A DNA stretch of 64,000 nucleotides, from contig NZ_MRTH01000018.1 of NCBI RefSeq assembly GCF_001956045.1, positions 96,075 through 160,074 on the forward strand, read 5' to 3'. Every line of letters begins with the position of its first letter. The first letter of the stretch is position 1. Below the pieces are notes generated by a model, which was given only the letters and a program-made list of their open reading frames with translations, did no database searches and had not been told where the DNA came from. Origin of the DNA: Paenibacillus sp. FSL H7-0331. Its GTDB lineage: Bacteria; Bacillota; Bacilli; Paenibacillales; NBRC-103111. Positions 35,795 through 44,199 of this stretch are shown piece after piece. A program made the translations under genes and the position numbers.

Positions 35795-37729
35795 CTAGAA
35801 CTGCTTACCAACTATGCTGCTTACTGCATCCTTGAGCAGCATAAAAGCATCCCCATTGGTTAAATTCTGTTTATCTGCGATACTATCGACGGTAGCTTGG
35901 CTGATGATCCCTTTAGATTGAAGTTCAGCTTGCGCTCCATCTAAGTTTGTGTTTAAGCCGAGTGCTTTCACTAACGTAAAGCTTGCTTGCTGCAAGTTTA
36001 AAGGTTTATTAGCTGGTTCTGTCATACCTTTTAATGCTTCAGAAGGAACACCCGTAAAATTAGCCGCGTAGATCCGTTTCATATTATTGATCTGATTAAC
36101 CATCCTTTGAGCATTAGATGCCTTGTCCAAATCAAAGGCCGTGTTGCCGTAAGAGCCGTAAGCAAGCCCCATATATACGGCTGCTTTAAGACCAGGATAA
36201 GCCTTATGCTCCATAAAGGACGGTTGATTCAAGGTATACGGCTTTATATCCATTCCTTGGTCGTTCATTTGCTTTTGCATTTCCGCAATCAACGGCTTCG
36301 ATTCGGATAACTCGTGGAAGGTAACGTTATGATCCTTGGCAAGCTTTACGGCAACACCAGCTGCTTGGCCTTCCGCCATTCCAGTCGGAATGACACGAGC
36401 GCTTCCGTGTGCCAACGTATCATAACTGGCAGAACGTCCCACCACGAGCAATCCGTCAACAGCTTGCGGCACGATACTGCGGAATGGTACAGCATATCTC
36501 CAGGGATCAACAGGAATGGCACCGTTATCTGCTGGTGAAGTTTTTTGGATATCCGCAGGGTAGGAGCCGAAGGCTATTCTGTCCCACTGATCCCGATTTT
36601 CCAGTAAATCAATAATACTTAAGCGGTATAAGCCTTTCATATGTCGGGTTTCTCGAACATAAAGCTCAGAGGCGATTCCATCCAGCTCGGCATTCTTGAA
36701 TTCCGGGAATGTATTTAAATATTTAACGACATTGGGTATTTCCTCATGGGCAATGTCCAATGCTTCCTTGTGCGAATCCGGGTTTAATCCATCAATACCA
36801 AAAATATGCAGCGCATTAATTAAAATCGTATCGTCATTTTGCCTGCCAATGTTAAGCCCGCGCATCATGGCACGTTCCTTGTTCAGAGGCACGTATGATT
36901 TCATCTCAGTCCCGTATCCCCAGGCAGACATTTTGTCTGTTCCTGTGCCGTCGTTCCCATCTTCATTTAGCCGTTTGGAGATGAGCTCCCATGCTTTGGC
37001 ATCGATATTTTTCAAACGAAACACAGCCGTAACCGCCATCGCAGATTGGATATCACCCAAATCTTCGCGTCCTATTGTAAATTCGACGCCAGCAGCAGCG
37101 GCGAAGTCAGCATCCTGAGTGGCATCAATAACAGCTTTGGCCTCTATATGATGCTGTTTACCGTCCTTGGTTGTAACCTTAACCCCAATAACCACACGGG
37201 ACTTGTCATTTTGCTTAACGATAGGCTCAATCGTCTGTGATTGCATGAACACATCGATGTTCTCTTCCGAGCTAACCAGCCCATAGAAACCATTAGCTGC
37301 TGTCTCGATATCAAACGAATGGCCTTCTATTTGTTTGTACCATTCGGTAAAAATTCCTTGATTCAAGTAGGCCTGTGTGTTTCCCGGCAAGTTGGATTTA
37401 GGCTTCACCCAGTTCATATCAATACTGTTTAACCAGCCTACCGTCATCAAGCCTCCCAATACTTCACGATCTCTGCTTTCTATTAATAAGGTTTTCAATC
37501 CATTGCGCGCTGCAGAGACGGCTGCACTAATACCTTCCGGATCTGTACCAACAACAACCACGTCATAACTATCCTGAAGCTTGTCCACCGATTCGACCTT
37601 CTTGGGCTCCTGACGCTGCGGCGCCGCTGCCAACGGGGTATCTCCTTTCATTCCTTTGTTGTACAGCCAGCTTCCTCCGATACCCAACATGACGATCACA
37701 GCTACGAATAAAATCCAATTACGTGACAT
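35795..37729 (-). CDS. Membrane-anchored FAD-dependent oxidoreductase
   Basis: This 644-aa protein has an N-terminal anchor (NWILFVAVIVMLGIGGSWL) with no clear cleavage site, then an FAD_oxidored (PF12831-type) domain (VVVGTDPEGISAAVSAARNG; ESRDREVLGGLM). FAD-binding blocks recur near VDGLLVVGRSASYDTLAHGSARV and PTGMAEGQAAGVAV. The last 100 residues (PLNLQQASFTLVKALGL; LTNGDAFMLLKDAV) resemble SLH-like repeats. ATG 37729 follows GAGGTG. Relatives are annotated as xanthan-lyase-associated oxidoreductases; the substrate is unknown. It lies downstream of a VanRS-like pair and shares an operator with it. Confidence 0.85.
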   Translation of the reverse strand: MSRNWILFVAVIVMLGIGGSWLYNKGMKGDTPLAAAPQRQEPKKVESVDKLQDSYDVVVVGTDPEGISAAVSAARNGLKTLLIESRDREVLGGLMTVGWLNSIDMNWVKPKSNLPGNTQAYLNQGIFTEWYKQIEGHSFDIETAANGFYGLVSSEENIDVFMQSQTIEPIVKQNDKSRVVIGVKVTTKDGKQHHIEAKAVIDATQDADFAAAAGVEFTIGREDLGDIQSAMAVTAVFRLKNIDAKAWELISKRLNEDGNDGTGTDKMSAWGYGTEMKSYVPLNKERAMMRGLNIGRQNDDTILINALHIFGIDGLNPDSHKEALDIAHEEIPNVVKYLNTFPEFKNAELDGIASELYVRETRHMKGLYRLSIIDLLENRDQWDRIAFGSYPADIQKTSPADNGAIPVDPWRYAVPFRSIVPQAVDGLLVVGRSASYDTLAHGSARVIPTGMAEGQAAGVAVKLAKDHNVTFHELSESKPLIAEMQKQMNDQGMDIKPYTLNQPSFMEHKAYPGLKAAVYMGLAYGSYGNTAFDLDKASNAQRMVNQINNMKRIYAANFTGVPSEALKGMTEPANKPLNLQQASFTLVKALGLNTNLDGAQAELQSKGIISQATVDSIADKQNLTNGDAFMLLKDAVSSIVGKQF

Positions 37730-37821
37730 CCTACACCTCGATTTCAAATTTTTTATCACTTGTATAATCAAGAGTATACTAGCCAAATCTTTAGATCTCA
37801 TATGCGGCCGCTTATGAACCG

Positions 37822-37837
37822 CTTAAGTCATTCTTAA
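37822..37837 (-). promoter_or_regulatory. Response-regulator operator upstream of the FAD gene
   Basis: On the minus strand this reads TTAAG-AATGAC-TTAAG, a direct repeat with 11-base period, 93 bases before the FAD gene start. The same pattern precedes the response regulator gene at 39757-39772. An 11-base direct repeat is the usual OmpR-family target format. Confidence 0.55.
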
Positions 37838-37843
37838 TAATTA

Positions 37844-38941
37844 TTAAGAATTACCTGTAAGCAGTGGAAACCTCGTTTCAAAAACGGTCATGCTTCTATT
37901 GCTATGTACAGCGATTTGACCGCCATGCACTTCAATAATGCTTTTAGCAATGGCCAACCCGAGCCCGGTGCCTCCTGTTTGCGAAGATCTTGATTTCTCA
38001 GCACGATAAAATCTTTCGAATATATAAGGCAAGTCCATTTGAGGAATGACTTCTCCATAATTAATAATTTCCACGATGGCTTCACTACTGCTTGTTCTGA
38101 TCTGAATATCGACGTATTTGCCTTCCCTACCGTAGCGAATCGCATTGGAAATTAAATTTTCATAAGCACGTACCAATTGATTTCCATCGGCATGGATGTA
38201 CACCATTTCATCATCAGAAGCCAAGCGGTAAGACATTCCTGCTTTCGTTAAAGCCGGTATAAACTCTTCCGCAAGCTGTTTTAAAAAACCGTACATGTTA
38301 ATTTTGGTCTTCTTCAGAACGGGATCATTACCATGCAGGGAAGTATAATCAAATAAGTAATCAATTAGTTTTTTTAAATTTTTCGTTTTTTCGTAGGCTA
38401 TATTCGTATAATACCGAAGCTCTACCTCATCCTTATATCGGTCTGATTCAATCAATTCGAGATAGCCTAATATTGAGGTAAGCGGTGTCCGCAGGTCGTG
38501 AGAAACCCCGGTAATTAATTCATTCTTAGTTCGTTCAGCGATTCTTTCTTCCTCAATCGATTTGCGCAGCTTTCTCGTCATCTGGTTAATGTTATCCACC
38601 ACTACGCCCAATTCATCCGACGATCTTGCGACAATTTCGTAGCTGAGGTTTCCTTTGGCTATCTCCTGAAGACCCAGCGTAATTTCCTCCAGATAGCCTA
38701 TGATTTTTCTACTAAAGATAAAGAAAAAGAACAGGAACAAAAAGCCGCCGATGACAACCATTACGGGAGTGGAACCAATGTTATTGACCACCCATCTAAC
38801 AGGAGTCGTAAACGGCTTCACATATATCAAAGCAAGCAAAATTCGATAGCTGAGAAACACGGTTATAGCCGCAAGTACAATACTGAGCACAAACACGTAT
38901 ATAAACTTCCAACGCATCGTATAAATAAATTTATTTTTCAA
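37844..38941 (-). CDS. VanS-like sensor histidine kinase
   Basis: This 365-aa protein has two membrane helices (about 10-35 and 55-78), a short extracellular loop, and HAMP. The HisKA domain has ISHDLRTPLTSILGY, and the HATPase_c domain has NLISNAIRYG, IFERFYRAEKS and GGTGLGLAIAKSI. TTG 38941 is preferred, with AGGGAG 9 bases upstream. Translation from further upstream would overlap the regulator gene. It forms a two-component system with the OmpR-type regulator just upstream. The signal is unknown, though cell-wall stress is typical for VanS relatives. Confidence 0.88.
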   Translation of the reverse strand: MKNKFIYTMRWKFIYVFVLSIVLAAITVFLSYRILLALIYVKPFTTPVRWVVNNIGSTPVMVVIGGFLFLFFFFIFSRKIIGYLEEITLGLQEIAKGNLSYEIVARSSDELGVVVDNINQMTRKLRKSIEEERIAERTKNELITGVSHDLRTPLTSILGYLELIESDRYKDEVELRYYTNIAYEKTKNLKKLIDYLFDYTSLHGNDPVLKKTKINMYGFLKQLAEEFIPALTKAGMSYRLASDDEMVYIHADGNQLVRAYENLISNAIRYGREGKYVDIQIRTSSSEAIVEIINYGEVIPQMDLPYIFERFYRAEKSRSSQTGGTGLGLAIAKSIIEVHGGQIAVHSNRSMTVFETRFPLLTGNS

Positions 38942-38972
38942 TAACAGTCTCTCCCTGCCCAGTCTCTCGTCC

Positions 38973-39665
38973 CTACTCAATCGTATAACCAATTCCCCAC
39001 ACGGTTTTAATATATTGAGGATTGCTTGGATCTTTTTCGATTTTTTCACGAATTTTGCGGATATGTACCATGATAGTATTGTTCGATTCCCAGAAGGGCT
39101 CGTTCCAGACATTTTCGTAAATTTTCTCCATGCTGAGTACAATTCCCCGGTTTCTTGCAAGCACCTGCAGGATGGCGAATTCCCGTGGTGTCAGCCTGAC
39201 TTCATTGTGATCAATGCTCACTTTGTGCGTTGCAATATTAATGACGAGATCGTCAATAATGATTTCATTATCGTTTTTGATGGACGAAACGTTAAGCTGC
39301 CTATACCTCCTAAGCTGGGATTTGACACGAGCCGTGATTTCAAGCGGACTGAACGGTTTGACCACATAATCATCTGCACCAATGCTGAGTCCCGTTATTT
39401 TGTCCATTTCCTGGCTCTTGGCTGAGAGCATAATAATCGGCATATGCTTTTCTTCCCGGATTTTCATACAAGCTTCAATACCGTCCATTTGTGGCATCAT
39501 CACATCCAGAATAATTAAATCGACGTGCTGAGAATTCAATATCTCCAAGGCCTCAATACCATTACTTGCTTTCAATAAAATAAACCCTTCATTTTTCAAA
39601 TAAATCTCCAGGAGATCGACAATTTCCTTTTCATCGTCAACTAGGAGAATGGTGCCTCCGAACAT
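38973..39665 (-). CDS. OmpR/VanR-family response regulator
   Basis: This 230-aa protein has a receiver domain (VDDE at 9-12, phospho-Asp54 in ILDVMMPQMDG, Lys of VVKPFSP) and a C-terminal winged helix (LTPREFAILQVLARN; TIMVHIRKIREKIE; TVWGIGYTIE). It is followed after 31 bases by its sensor kinase. Paired TTAAG sites upstream suggest autoregulation and control of the FAD oxidoreductase gene. Confidence 0.92.
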   Translation of the reverse strand: MFGGTILLVDDEKEIVDLLEIYLKNEGFILLKASNGIEALEILNSQHVDLIILDVMMPQMDGIEACMKIREEKHMPIIMLSAKSQEMDKITGLSIGADDYVVKPFSPLEITARVKSQLRRYRQLNVSSIKNDNEIIIDDLVINIATHKVSIDHNEVRLTPREFAILQVLARNRGIVLSMEKIYENVWNEPFWESNNTIMVHIRKIREKIEKDPSNPQYIKTVWGIGYTIE

Positions 39666-39756
39666 ATCAAGCCCTCCTGATCCTCTATCTACCTCGCAAA
39701 GATCCTGCAGTTGCGGATTCTCTATATTAGCATAGCATACCCATTTAACGAAAACT

Positions 39757-39772
39757 CTTAAGATGATCTTAA
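39757..39772 (-). promoter_or_regulatory. Response-regulator operator upstream of its own gene
   Basis: The minus strand reads TTAAG-ATCATC-TTAAG, 92 bases before the regulator's ATG. Spacing and half-sites equal those at 37822-37837. The core is also a 7-1-7 palindrome (TTAAGAT-C-ATCTTAA on the minus strand). Confidence 0.55.
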
Positions 39773-39877
39773 TATAATACCTACTTGTTCTAAGGGTATG
39801 GCATCATGTCTCTTGTTAACGCAAAAAAGACTACTATTATGAGCAGCCTTTGTACTTAACTTGAATCGTCTTGCTCG

Positions 39878-40627
39878 TTATTTCCTTGCGATTAACATGA
39901 AGCGGTTCGAATTCGTCCTTATTCCTTGCGCGGTTTGATTGTCTGCTATAAATTTCTGAAGGATGTTGAAATCATCATCACATGCCCCAAAATCGGGAAT
40001 AATCGGAGTGTATTTCAAAAGAAATACCAAATCTTCATACGACTCGTAATATTCTGTTGCATCGTATTCATAGAACTGAATTTCAGTAAAGCCAGCCCTT
40101 GCTAACTCTGATAGGTACTTATCTTTTAAAATCCCTTCGTCAGCTCCAAATTGCTGTCCCCTGCCAAAAGCTTGTTTTATGTTAAATTTATCGTTATTGC
40201 TTACTTGTTGGGTGAGAAACCAACCCTCTTGTACTAATACTTTGGCTACCTCTTCTGAACAGAAATGCGAATGCTGACATGTTACCATATTAAAAAAGCT
40301 TGAAGGGAACTCCAGATTTGCTGCATCCATCTGCAAGAAGCGTACATTGGATTTATTGGACTTGTGCAAATTAGCAGCAGCCGTTTGCACCATACCATTC
40401 GAATTGTCGATTCCTACTAGCAGCAGAGCAGATTCGGAGATGGATAGCAATCTTTCACCTCCACCAGTCCCGATATCCAGCAGTAAATCAGACTTCTTGC
40501 ATCTTTGGGTAACTTCATTGTAAAAATCCCACTGCTTTCCCTCGGATACCACCTTCAGTTGACTAAAATCCCAACCGTTTAATCTTCCAACCTTATCGTA
40601 AAAGTTCTTATATTCTAATGGGTTCAT
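39878..40627 (-). CDS. Class I SAM-dependent methyltransferase
   Basis: This 249-aa protein has SAM motif I LLLDIGTGGGERLL (about residues 48-61), VGIDNSNGM and LQMDAANLEFP. The acceptor substrate is not apparent. Similar stand-alone enzymes occur widely in Bacillales. It is monocistronic, separated from the two-component operon by about 210 bases. Confidence 0.82.
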   Translation of the reverse strand: MNPLEYKNFYDKVGRLNGWDFSQLKVVSEGKQWDFYNEVTQRCKKSDLLLDIGTGGGERLLSISESALLLVGIDNSNGMVQTAAANLHKSNKSNVRFLQMDAANLEFPSSFFNMVTCQHSHFCSEEVAKVLVQEGWFLTQQVSNNDKFNIKQAFGRGQQFGADEGILKDKYLSELARAGFTEIQFYEYDATEYYESYEDLVFLLKYTPIIPDFGACDDDFNILQKFIADNQTAQGIRTNSNRFMLIARK

Positions 40628-40756
40628 ACGTTGTTTCGAACGCTACGGAATGACATCGATCTCACCTCATATAGAAAGATATTCCAATTATAACGATGAA
40701 CTTATCGACATTCAAGGGTAGCAAATAACTTAAGCAGGGTTGTCCCTTCCCTACAG

Positions 40757-40786
40757 CAAAAAACGCCTTCAAAGAACATGAAGGCG
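40757..40786 (-). terminator. Terminator after yjcZ-like gene
   Basis: On the minus strand CGCCTTC-N9-GAAGGCG is followed by TTTTTTG, 15 bases past the small gene's stop. Confidence 0.75.
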
Positions 40787-40800
40787 GGTGGTCCGAGAAA

Positions 40801-40917
40801 TTAGTAAAGAAATGCGCCGGTAATGATTACCAACAATATAAACAGTACAAGAATCGCACCTGTAGAAGTGCCAAAGCCATAGCCGGCACAACTTTCACCA
40901 ACTCCGAGTGCACCCAT
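40801..40917 (-). CDS. YjcZ family small sporulation protein
   Basis: This 38-aa protein is Gly-rich at the N-terminus (GALGVGESCAGYGFG) with one C-terminal membrane helix (AILVLFILLVIITGAFL). This matches the YjcZ/YhcO-like family, small proteins linked to sporulation in Bacillales. GGAGGGA lies 5-6 bases before the ATG and a terminator follows directly. Both support a real gene despite the size. Confidence 0.8.
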   Translation of the reverse strand: MGALGVGESCAGYGFGTSTGAILVLFILLVIITGAFLY

Positions 40918-41038
40918 GTCAATCCCTCCTTCCGACTTCCATTCTGTAGGTTATGTTAGTCAAATGTCATGTGATTGGACGCTTTAAAAATATTCAGAGA
41001 GAAATGTAGTGAGTGGAAACAACAGAGAAATGCCCACC

Positions 41039-42496
41039 TTACTCGGTCAGGGAGTGTGCTTTCTTGCGCCTTTCTTTTAATAAAAAGGTCAACGGAATAG
41101 CAACAATACAAATGATGGTCGCCGTCATAAAAACATCCTGCACCCCTAAGGTCATCCCCTGCTCTCTCACGAGTTGGGCACCTGCCGACGCTCCAGTACT
41201 CAGCTCTTTCTGGTGAGTCAACGATCTGGCCGCGAGCAAAGAACTGAAAACTCCAATGGATAACGCTCCTGTTGCTTGGCGCACCCAGTTCGTCACAGAG
41301 GAAGCATGTCCTGAATTCTCCTTGGGAATAGCAGACATCCCTGCATTCATGACAGGCATAAATGCCAAGGCAATCCCTACATAACGAATTGTCATCCAAG
41401 TGGCCACATACACATGAGTAGCCTGGAGCGTGATATGACTTAACTCCCAAGTCGATACGATCAGCAGTACAATACCACTTAGAATCAACCAGAAAGGACC
41501 TATCTTGGTATACAGCTTTCCGACAATCGGAGAAAAGAAAGCCATAACCATAGAACCAGGCAGCAGCACCAAAGCCGTGTTCAAAGCTGTCGATTGCTGA
41601 ATATCCTGCAGAAACACCGGAATTAAAAAGGTTCCCGAATATAACGAAGCCGTAATAATGCAATTAATAATCAAGCTGTACGTGAAACGGTTGGTATGAA
41701 AAACGCGCAGGTTGAGCAACGGTTCTTTCAAGGAAAGCTCACGGCGAATGAAATATACCAAAGTCGCTGCCCCAACGATCAGAAACGAACATGTTTTCCA
41801 GGAGGTCCAGCCCCAGCCATTTCCTTCGCTAAATGCAAGAATAATAAAAGAACTGCTGACAAGGACGGTAATAAAACCAGGTAAATCGAATGTATTTGAC
41901 TTGCTTGCTCGTTGAAAAGGAAGGCACTTGAAAGCAACGGTAATCGCGATAAGTCCTATCGGTAAATTCAGTAAAAATAAAGATCTCCAGCCAAAGTATT
42001 CAGTTAGCCAGCCTCCCAGAGTCGGTCCAAAAGCCGGTGCCAGCATGGAGGATAAGCTCCATAAACTCATCGCAAATGCCTGTCGGTCTTTTTCAATAAA
42101 TTGGTAGATCATCGTCATTGTTGTAGGGATAATCAAGCCACTGAACACCCCCTGCAAAATTCGAAACAACACCAACGATTCAATATTCCATGCGATCGTA
42201 CATAAGCCTGAGAATAATGTAAAGCCGGATAAGGCAAATATATATAAACGCTTATAGCTCCACCGGTCACCAAAATAGCCGACAACCGGAGCAACGACCC
42301 CTGTAGCCAGCAAAAATCCGGTAATCATCCATTGAACCATGCCGAGCTCGGCGTGAAAATCTTTCATAAATATCGGAAAGGCAACATTGATTGTTGTCGA
42401 ACTAAGCATGGACATAAAATTTCCGAAAAAAATAGCTAAAATAATGAACCAAAACGATGCATTGCCAGCTGCCTTATTAGCCACAATATCCTCCAC
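41039..42496 (-). CDS. DHA2 family MFS multidrug exporter (EmrB/QacA-type)
   Basis: This 485-aa protein has 14 predicted membrane helices. Motif A is GYFGDRWSYKRLY, and motif C-like LSSMLAPAFGPTLGGWL marks drug/H+ antiporters. It is divergent from a MarR regulator with two palindromic sites between them. The probable role is proton-driven drug efflux; the substrates are unknown. Confidence 0.9.
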   Translation of the reverse strand: MEDIVANKAAGNASFWFIILAIFFGNFMSMLSSTTINVAFPIFMKDFHAELGMVQWMITGFLLATGVVAPVVGYFGDRWSYKRLYIFALSGFTLFSGLCTIAWNIESLVLFRILQGVFSGLIIPTTMTMIYQFIEKDRQAFAMSLWSLSSMLAPAFGPTLGGWLTEYFGWRSLFLLNLPIGLIAITVAFKCLPFQRASKSNTFDLPGFITVLVSSSFIILAFSEGNGWGWTSWKTCSFLIVGAATLVYFIRRELSLKEPLLNLRVFHTNRFTYSLIINCIITASLYSGTFLIPVFLQDIQQSTALNTALVLLPGSMVMAFFSPIVGKLYTKIGPFWLILSGIVLLIVSTWELSHITLQATHVYVATWMTIRYVGIALAFMPVMNAGMSAIPKENSGHASSVTNWVRQATGALSIGVFSSLLAARSLTHQKELSTGASAGAQLVREQGMTLGVQDVFMTATIICIVAIPLTFLLKERRKKAHSLTE

Positions 42497-42587
42497 CTTC
42501 TCACCTACATGTTTATATGATGCAGATATTGGTTAACCCTATATTCTCCAACAGAGCCCGTAAATAATCGGGTTTATTTGTAAGTAG

Positions 42588-42626
42588 TTGTATGATACAA
42601 TCATCTCATGTATTTGTATTATACAA
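42588..42626. promoter_or_regulatory. Two MarR-type palindromic operators
   Basis: TTGTATGATACAA (42588-42600) and TTGTATTATACAA (42614-42626) are perfect 6-1-6 palindromes with centres 26 bases apart in the divergent promoter region. Flanking GTAG/CTAC bases extend the symmetry. They are likely binding sites for the adjacent MarR protein, controlling both genes. Confidence 0.7.
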
Positions 42627-42649
42627 CTACATATCCAAATGTCAATGCC

Positions 42650-43087
42650 ATGCAAAGGAATGATGTACAGGTGAAAGAAAAGGATCTGGAATTGATCGAT
42701 TATGAATTAGTCGTGCTTATCCGTCGCACATCTTTGGACAAGGAACTGGGAGGACTTGATCGATCCACCTATACGCTTCTCACACAGCTGTCCATGAATG
42801 GACCCGTTGGTGTTAAGGCGTTAGCTGACGAATTTCGTTTGGACATATCGACGATAAGCAGACAAACGACTCTTTTGGAAGCCAAAGGATATGTGCAGCG
42901 AATGCCCGATCCGACGGACGGAAGGTCCAGTTATTTTCAAGTCACGGAATTAGGTATGCGTAAAGTAAAGGAGGCCAAAAAAGCCCGACTAGCCCGACAT
43001 GCACAGCTATTCAAGGACTGGTCTGATGAAGAACGCCAAAAGTTCGGGGAGCTGCTGGCAAGATTAAATCGGACGTTTGTCGAGTGA
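42650..43087 (+). CDS. MarR family transcriptional regulator
   Basis: The protein is about 145 aa with a winged-helix domain (YTLLTQLSMNGPVGVKALADEF; DISTISRQTTLLEAKGYVQRMPDPTDGRSSYFQVT). The start is not certain. ATG 42650 lacks a clear ribosome-binding site, and GTG 42671 has AAAGGA about 11 bases before it. An in-frame ATG at 42608 lies inside the operators. It probably represses the divergent DHA2 exporter. Confidence 0.87.
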   Translation: MQRNDVQVKEKDLELIDYELVVLIRRTSLDKELGGLDRSTYTLLTQLSMNGPVGVKALADEFRLDISTISRQTTLLEAKGYVQRMPDPTDGRSSYFQVTELGMRKVKEAKKARLARHAQLFKDWSDEERQKFGELLARLNRTFVE

Positions 43088-43171
43088 GAGTGTGACGAAC
43101 ACGGACTGAATTACTTTACAAAATTGATGAAGTTGACCCCATAGGTCTGTCCAATCTCATGTAAACGCAGT

Positions 43172-43200
43172 TAAAAACCTCTTCCCGATGGAAGAAGCCT
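43172..43200 (-). terminator. Terminator of the phosphatase/ABC operon
   Basis: On the minus strand CTTCTTCC-ATCG-GGAAGAGG is followed by TTTTTAAC, about 50 bases after the metallophosphoesterase stop. It lies between convergent transcripts. Confidence 0.65.
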
Positions 43201-43251
43201 TTAACCGGATTCTTATTAGTTTCCATACGTAATTTTGTATCGTGTAGATTG

Positions 43252-44178
43252 CTAACTTAACTGTAAAGTGCCCTCCAGCTTAATGGCCGTAAAGCTCGGA
43301 AACCCATTTTTCACAGCTACCCAAATAATATGATGAAATTCATCCAATCCAGTTTTATGCTTGTTGGCGCCAGTTCTCCCCATTTGGATATGTTGATTGC
43401 CAGCTATCTTCTCAACTTCCAACTTATGAAAATGTCCAGCAAGCATTGTATACGGCCTTGAATTCAAGGATTGGACCAATCGTTCGTATACGGTATCATC
43501 CGTTTTCCATATCGGCCGATGTGTCATGACAAAGGTCCAATCCGCATCTTGATGCTCATTAAGTATTTTTTCAATAAATGCAAACTGTTCCTCCCCGATG
43601 CACGGTTTTGGTTGATGCGTATTTGGATCTTGTGCCTGTTGCTTGGAAATGTTAGACAGCAGCGCCTGAATCACCTCTTCAGCTTTTTCCGGTTCACGCT
43701 TGCTAAGTATTTCTGTCTCTCGAAATGCGAGTTCAAGTTCAGGGGAAAGCGATTGCTGCGGTTCTTCCGTATTCAGAGCCAAGAATAGAACCTTCCCATA
43801 ACGAAAGGCATAATAATCCATCCCCTTCCGTTCCTGCCAAACCTGCTTCATGACCACACTACTATAATCATGATTGCCAGCAATCGGTAAGAACGGCAAT
43901 CCTGTACTTTTAATATGTGCTTCAAGCTCGTCCCATTCCCGATGAGCGCCTTCTGCTTGCTGCCAGTATCCTTCAATCAAATCGCCAACAGCAACGATAA
44001 AATCCGGGTTCATATTCTTGACCAACCCTAATGCCTCTTCAAACTTTCCTTCAATCGCAAAGCCGGTACGATCCCCCATGATAGCAAATTGGAAATCATT
44101 TGACGATGTCTGTGGTAATTCTCCTACCCATGGTCGCTTGTCTGTTTGGAAAAGCTTCTCATCATAAAACATTTTCAT
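43252..44178 (-). CDS. Calcineurin-like metallophosphoesterase
   Basis: This 308-aa protein has the metallophosphatase motifs in order: IMGDRTGF, AVGDLIEG, AGNHDYSS, MTHRPIW and AGHFHKLE. These bind two metal ions and hydrolyse phosphomono- or diesters. Motif I has DRT in place of the common DxH, a variant found in this subfamily. No signal peptide is visible, so it acts in the cytoplasm. It is the last gene of the ABC importer operon, suggesting that the imported compound carries a phosphate ester. Confidence 0.88.
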   Translation of the reverse strand: MKMFYDEKLFQTDKRPWVGELPQTSSNDFQFAIMGDRTGFAIEGKFEEALGLVKNMNPDFIVAVGDLIEGYWQQAEGAHREWDELEAHIKSTGLPFLPIAGNHDYSSVVMKQVWQERKGMDYYAFRYGKVLFLALNTEEPQQSLSPELELAFRETEILSKREPEKAEEVIQALLSNISKQQAQDPNTHQPKPCIGEEQFAFIEKILNEHQDADWTFVMTHRPIWKTDDTVYERLVQSLNSRPYTMLAGHFHKLEVEKIAGNQHIQMGRTGANKHKTGLDEFHHIIWVAVKNGFPSFTAIKLEGTLQLS

Positions 44179-44199
44179 ATCTAAAATCTCCTTTTGGGG

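Noticed and set aside
37831..37850. 20-bp perfect AT palindrome at the kinase stop codon
   Set aside because: Striking, but it includes the stop codon and most of its symmetry comes from TTAA-rich sequence. The TTAAG direct repeat beside it is better supported by a second copy.
40956..41663. 235-aa open frame inside the DHA2 exporter gene
   Set aside because: Same strand, other frame of a clear 14-helix transporter. Cys/Tyr-rich and without any family pattern or ribosome-binding site.
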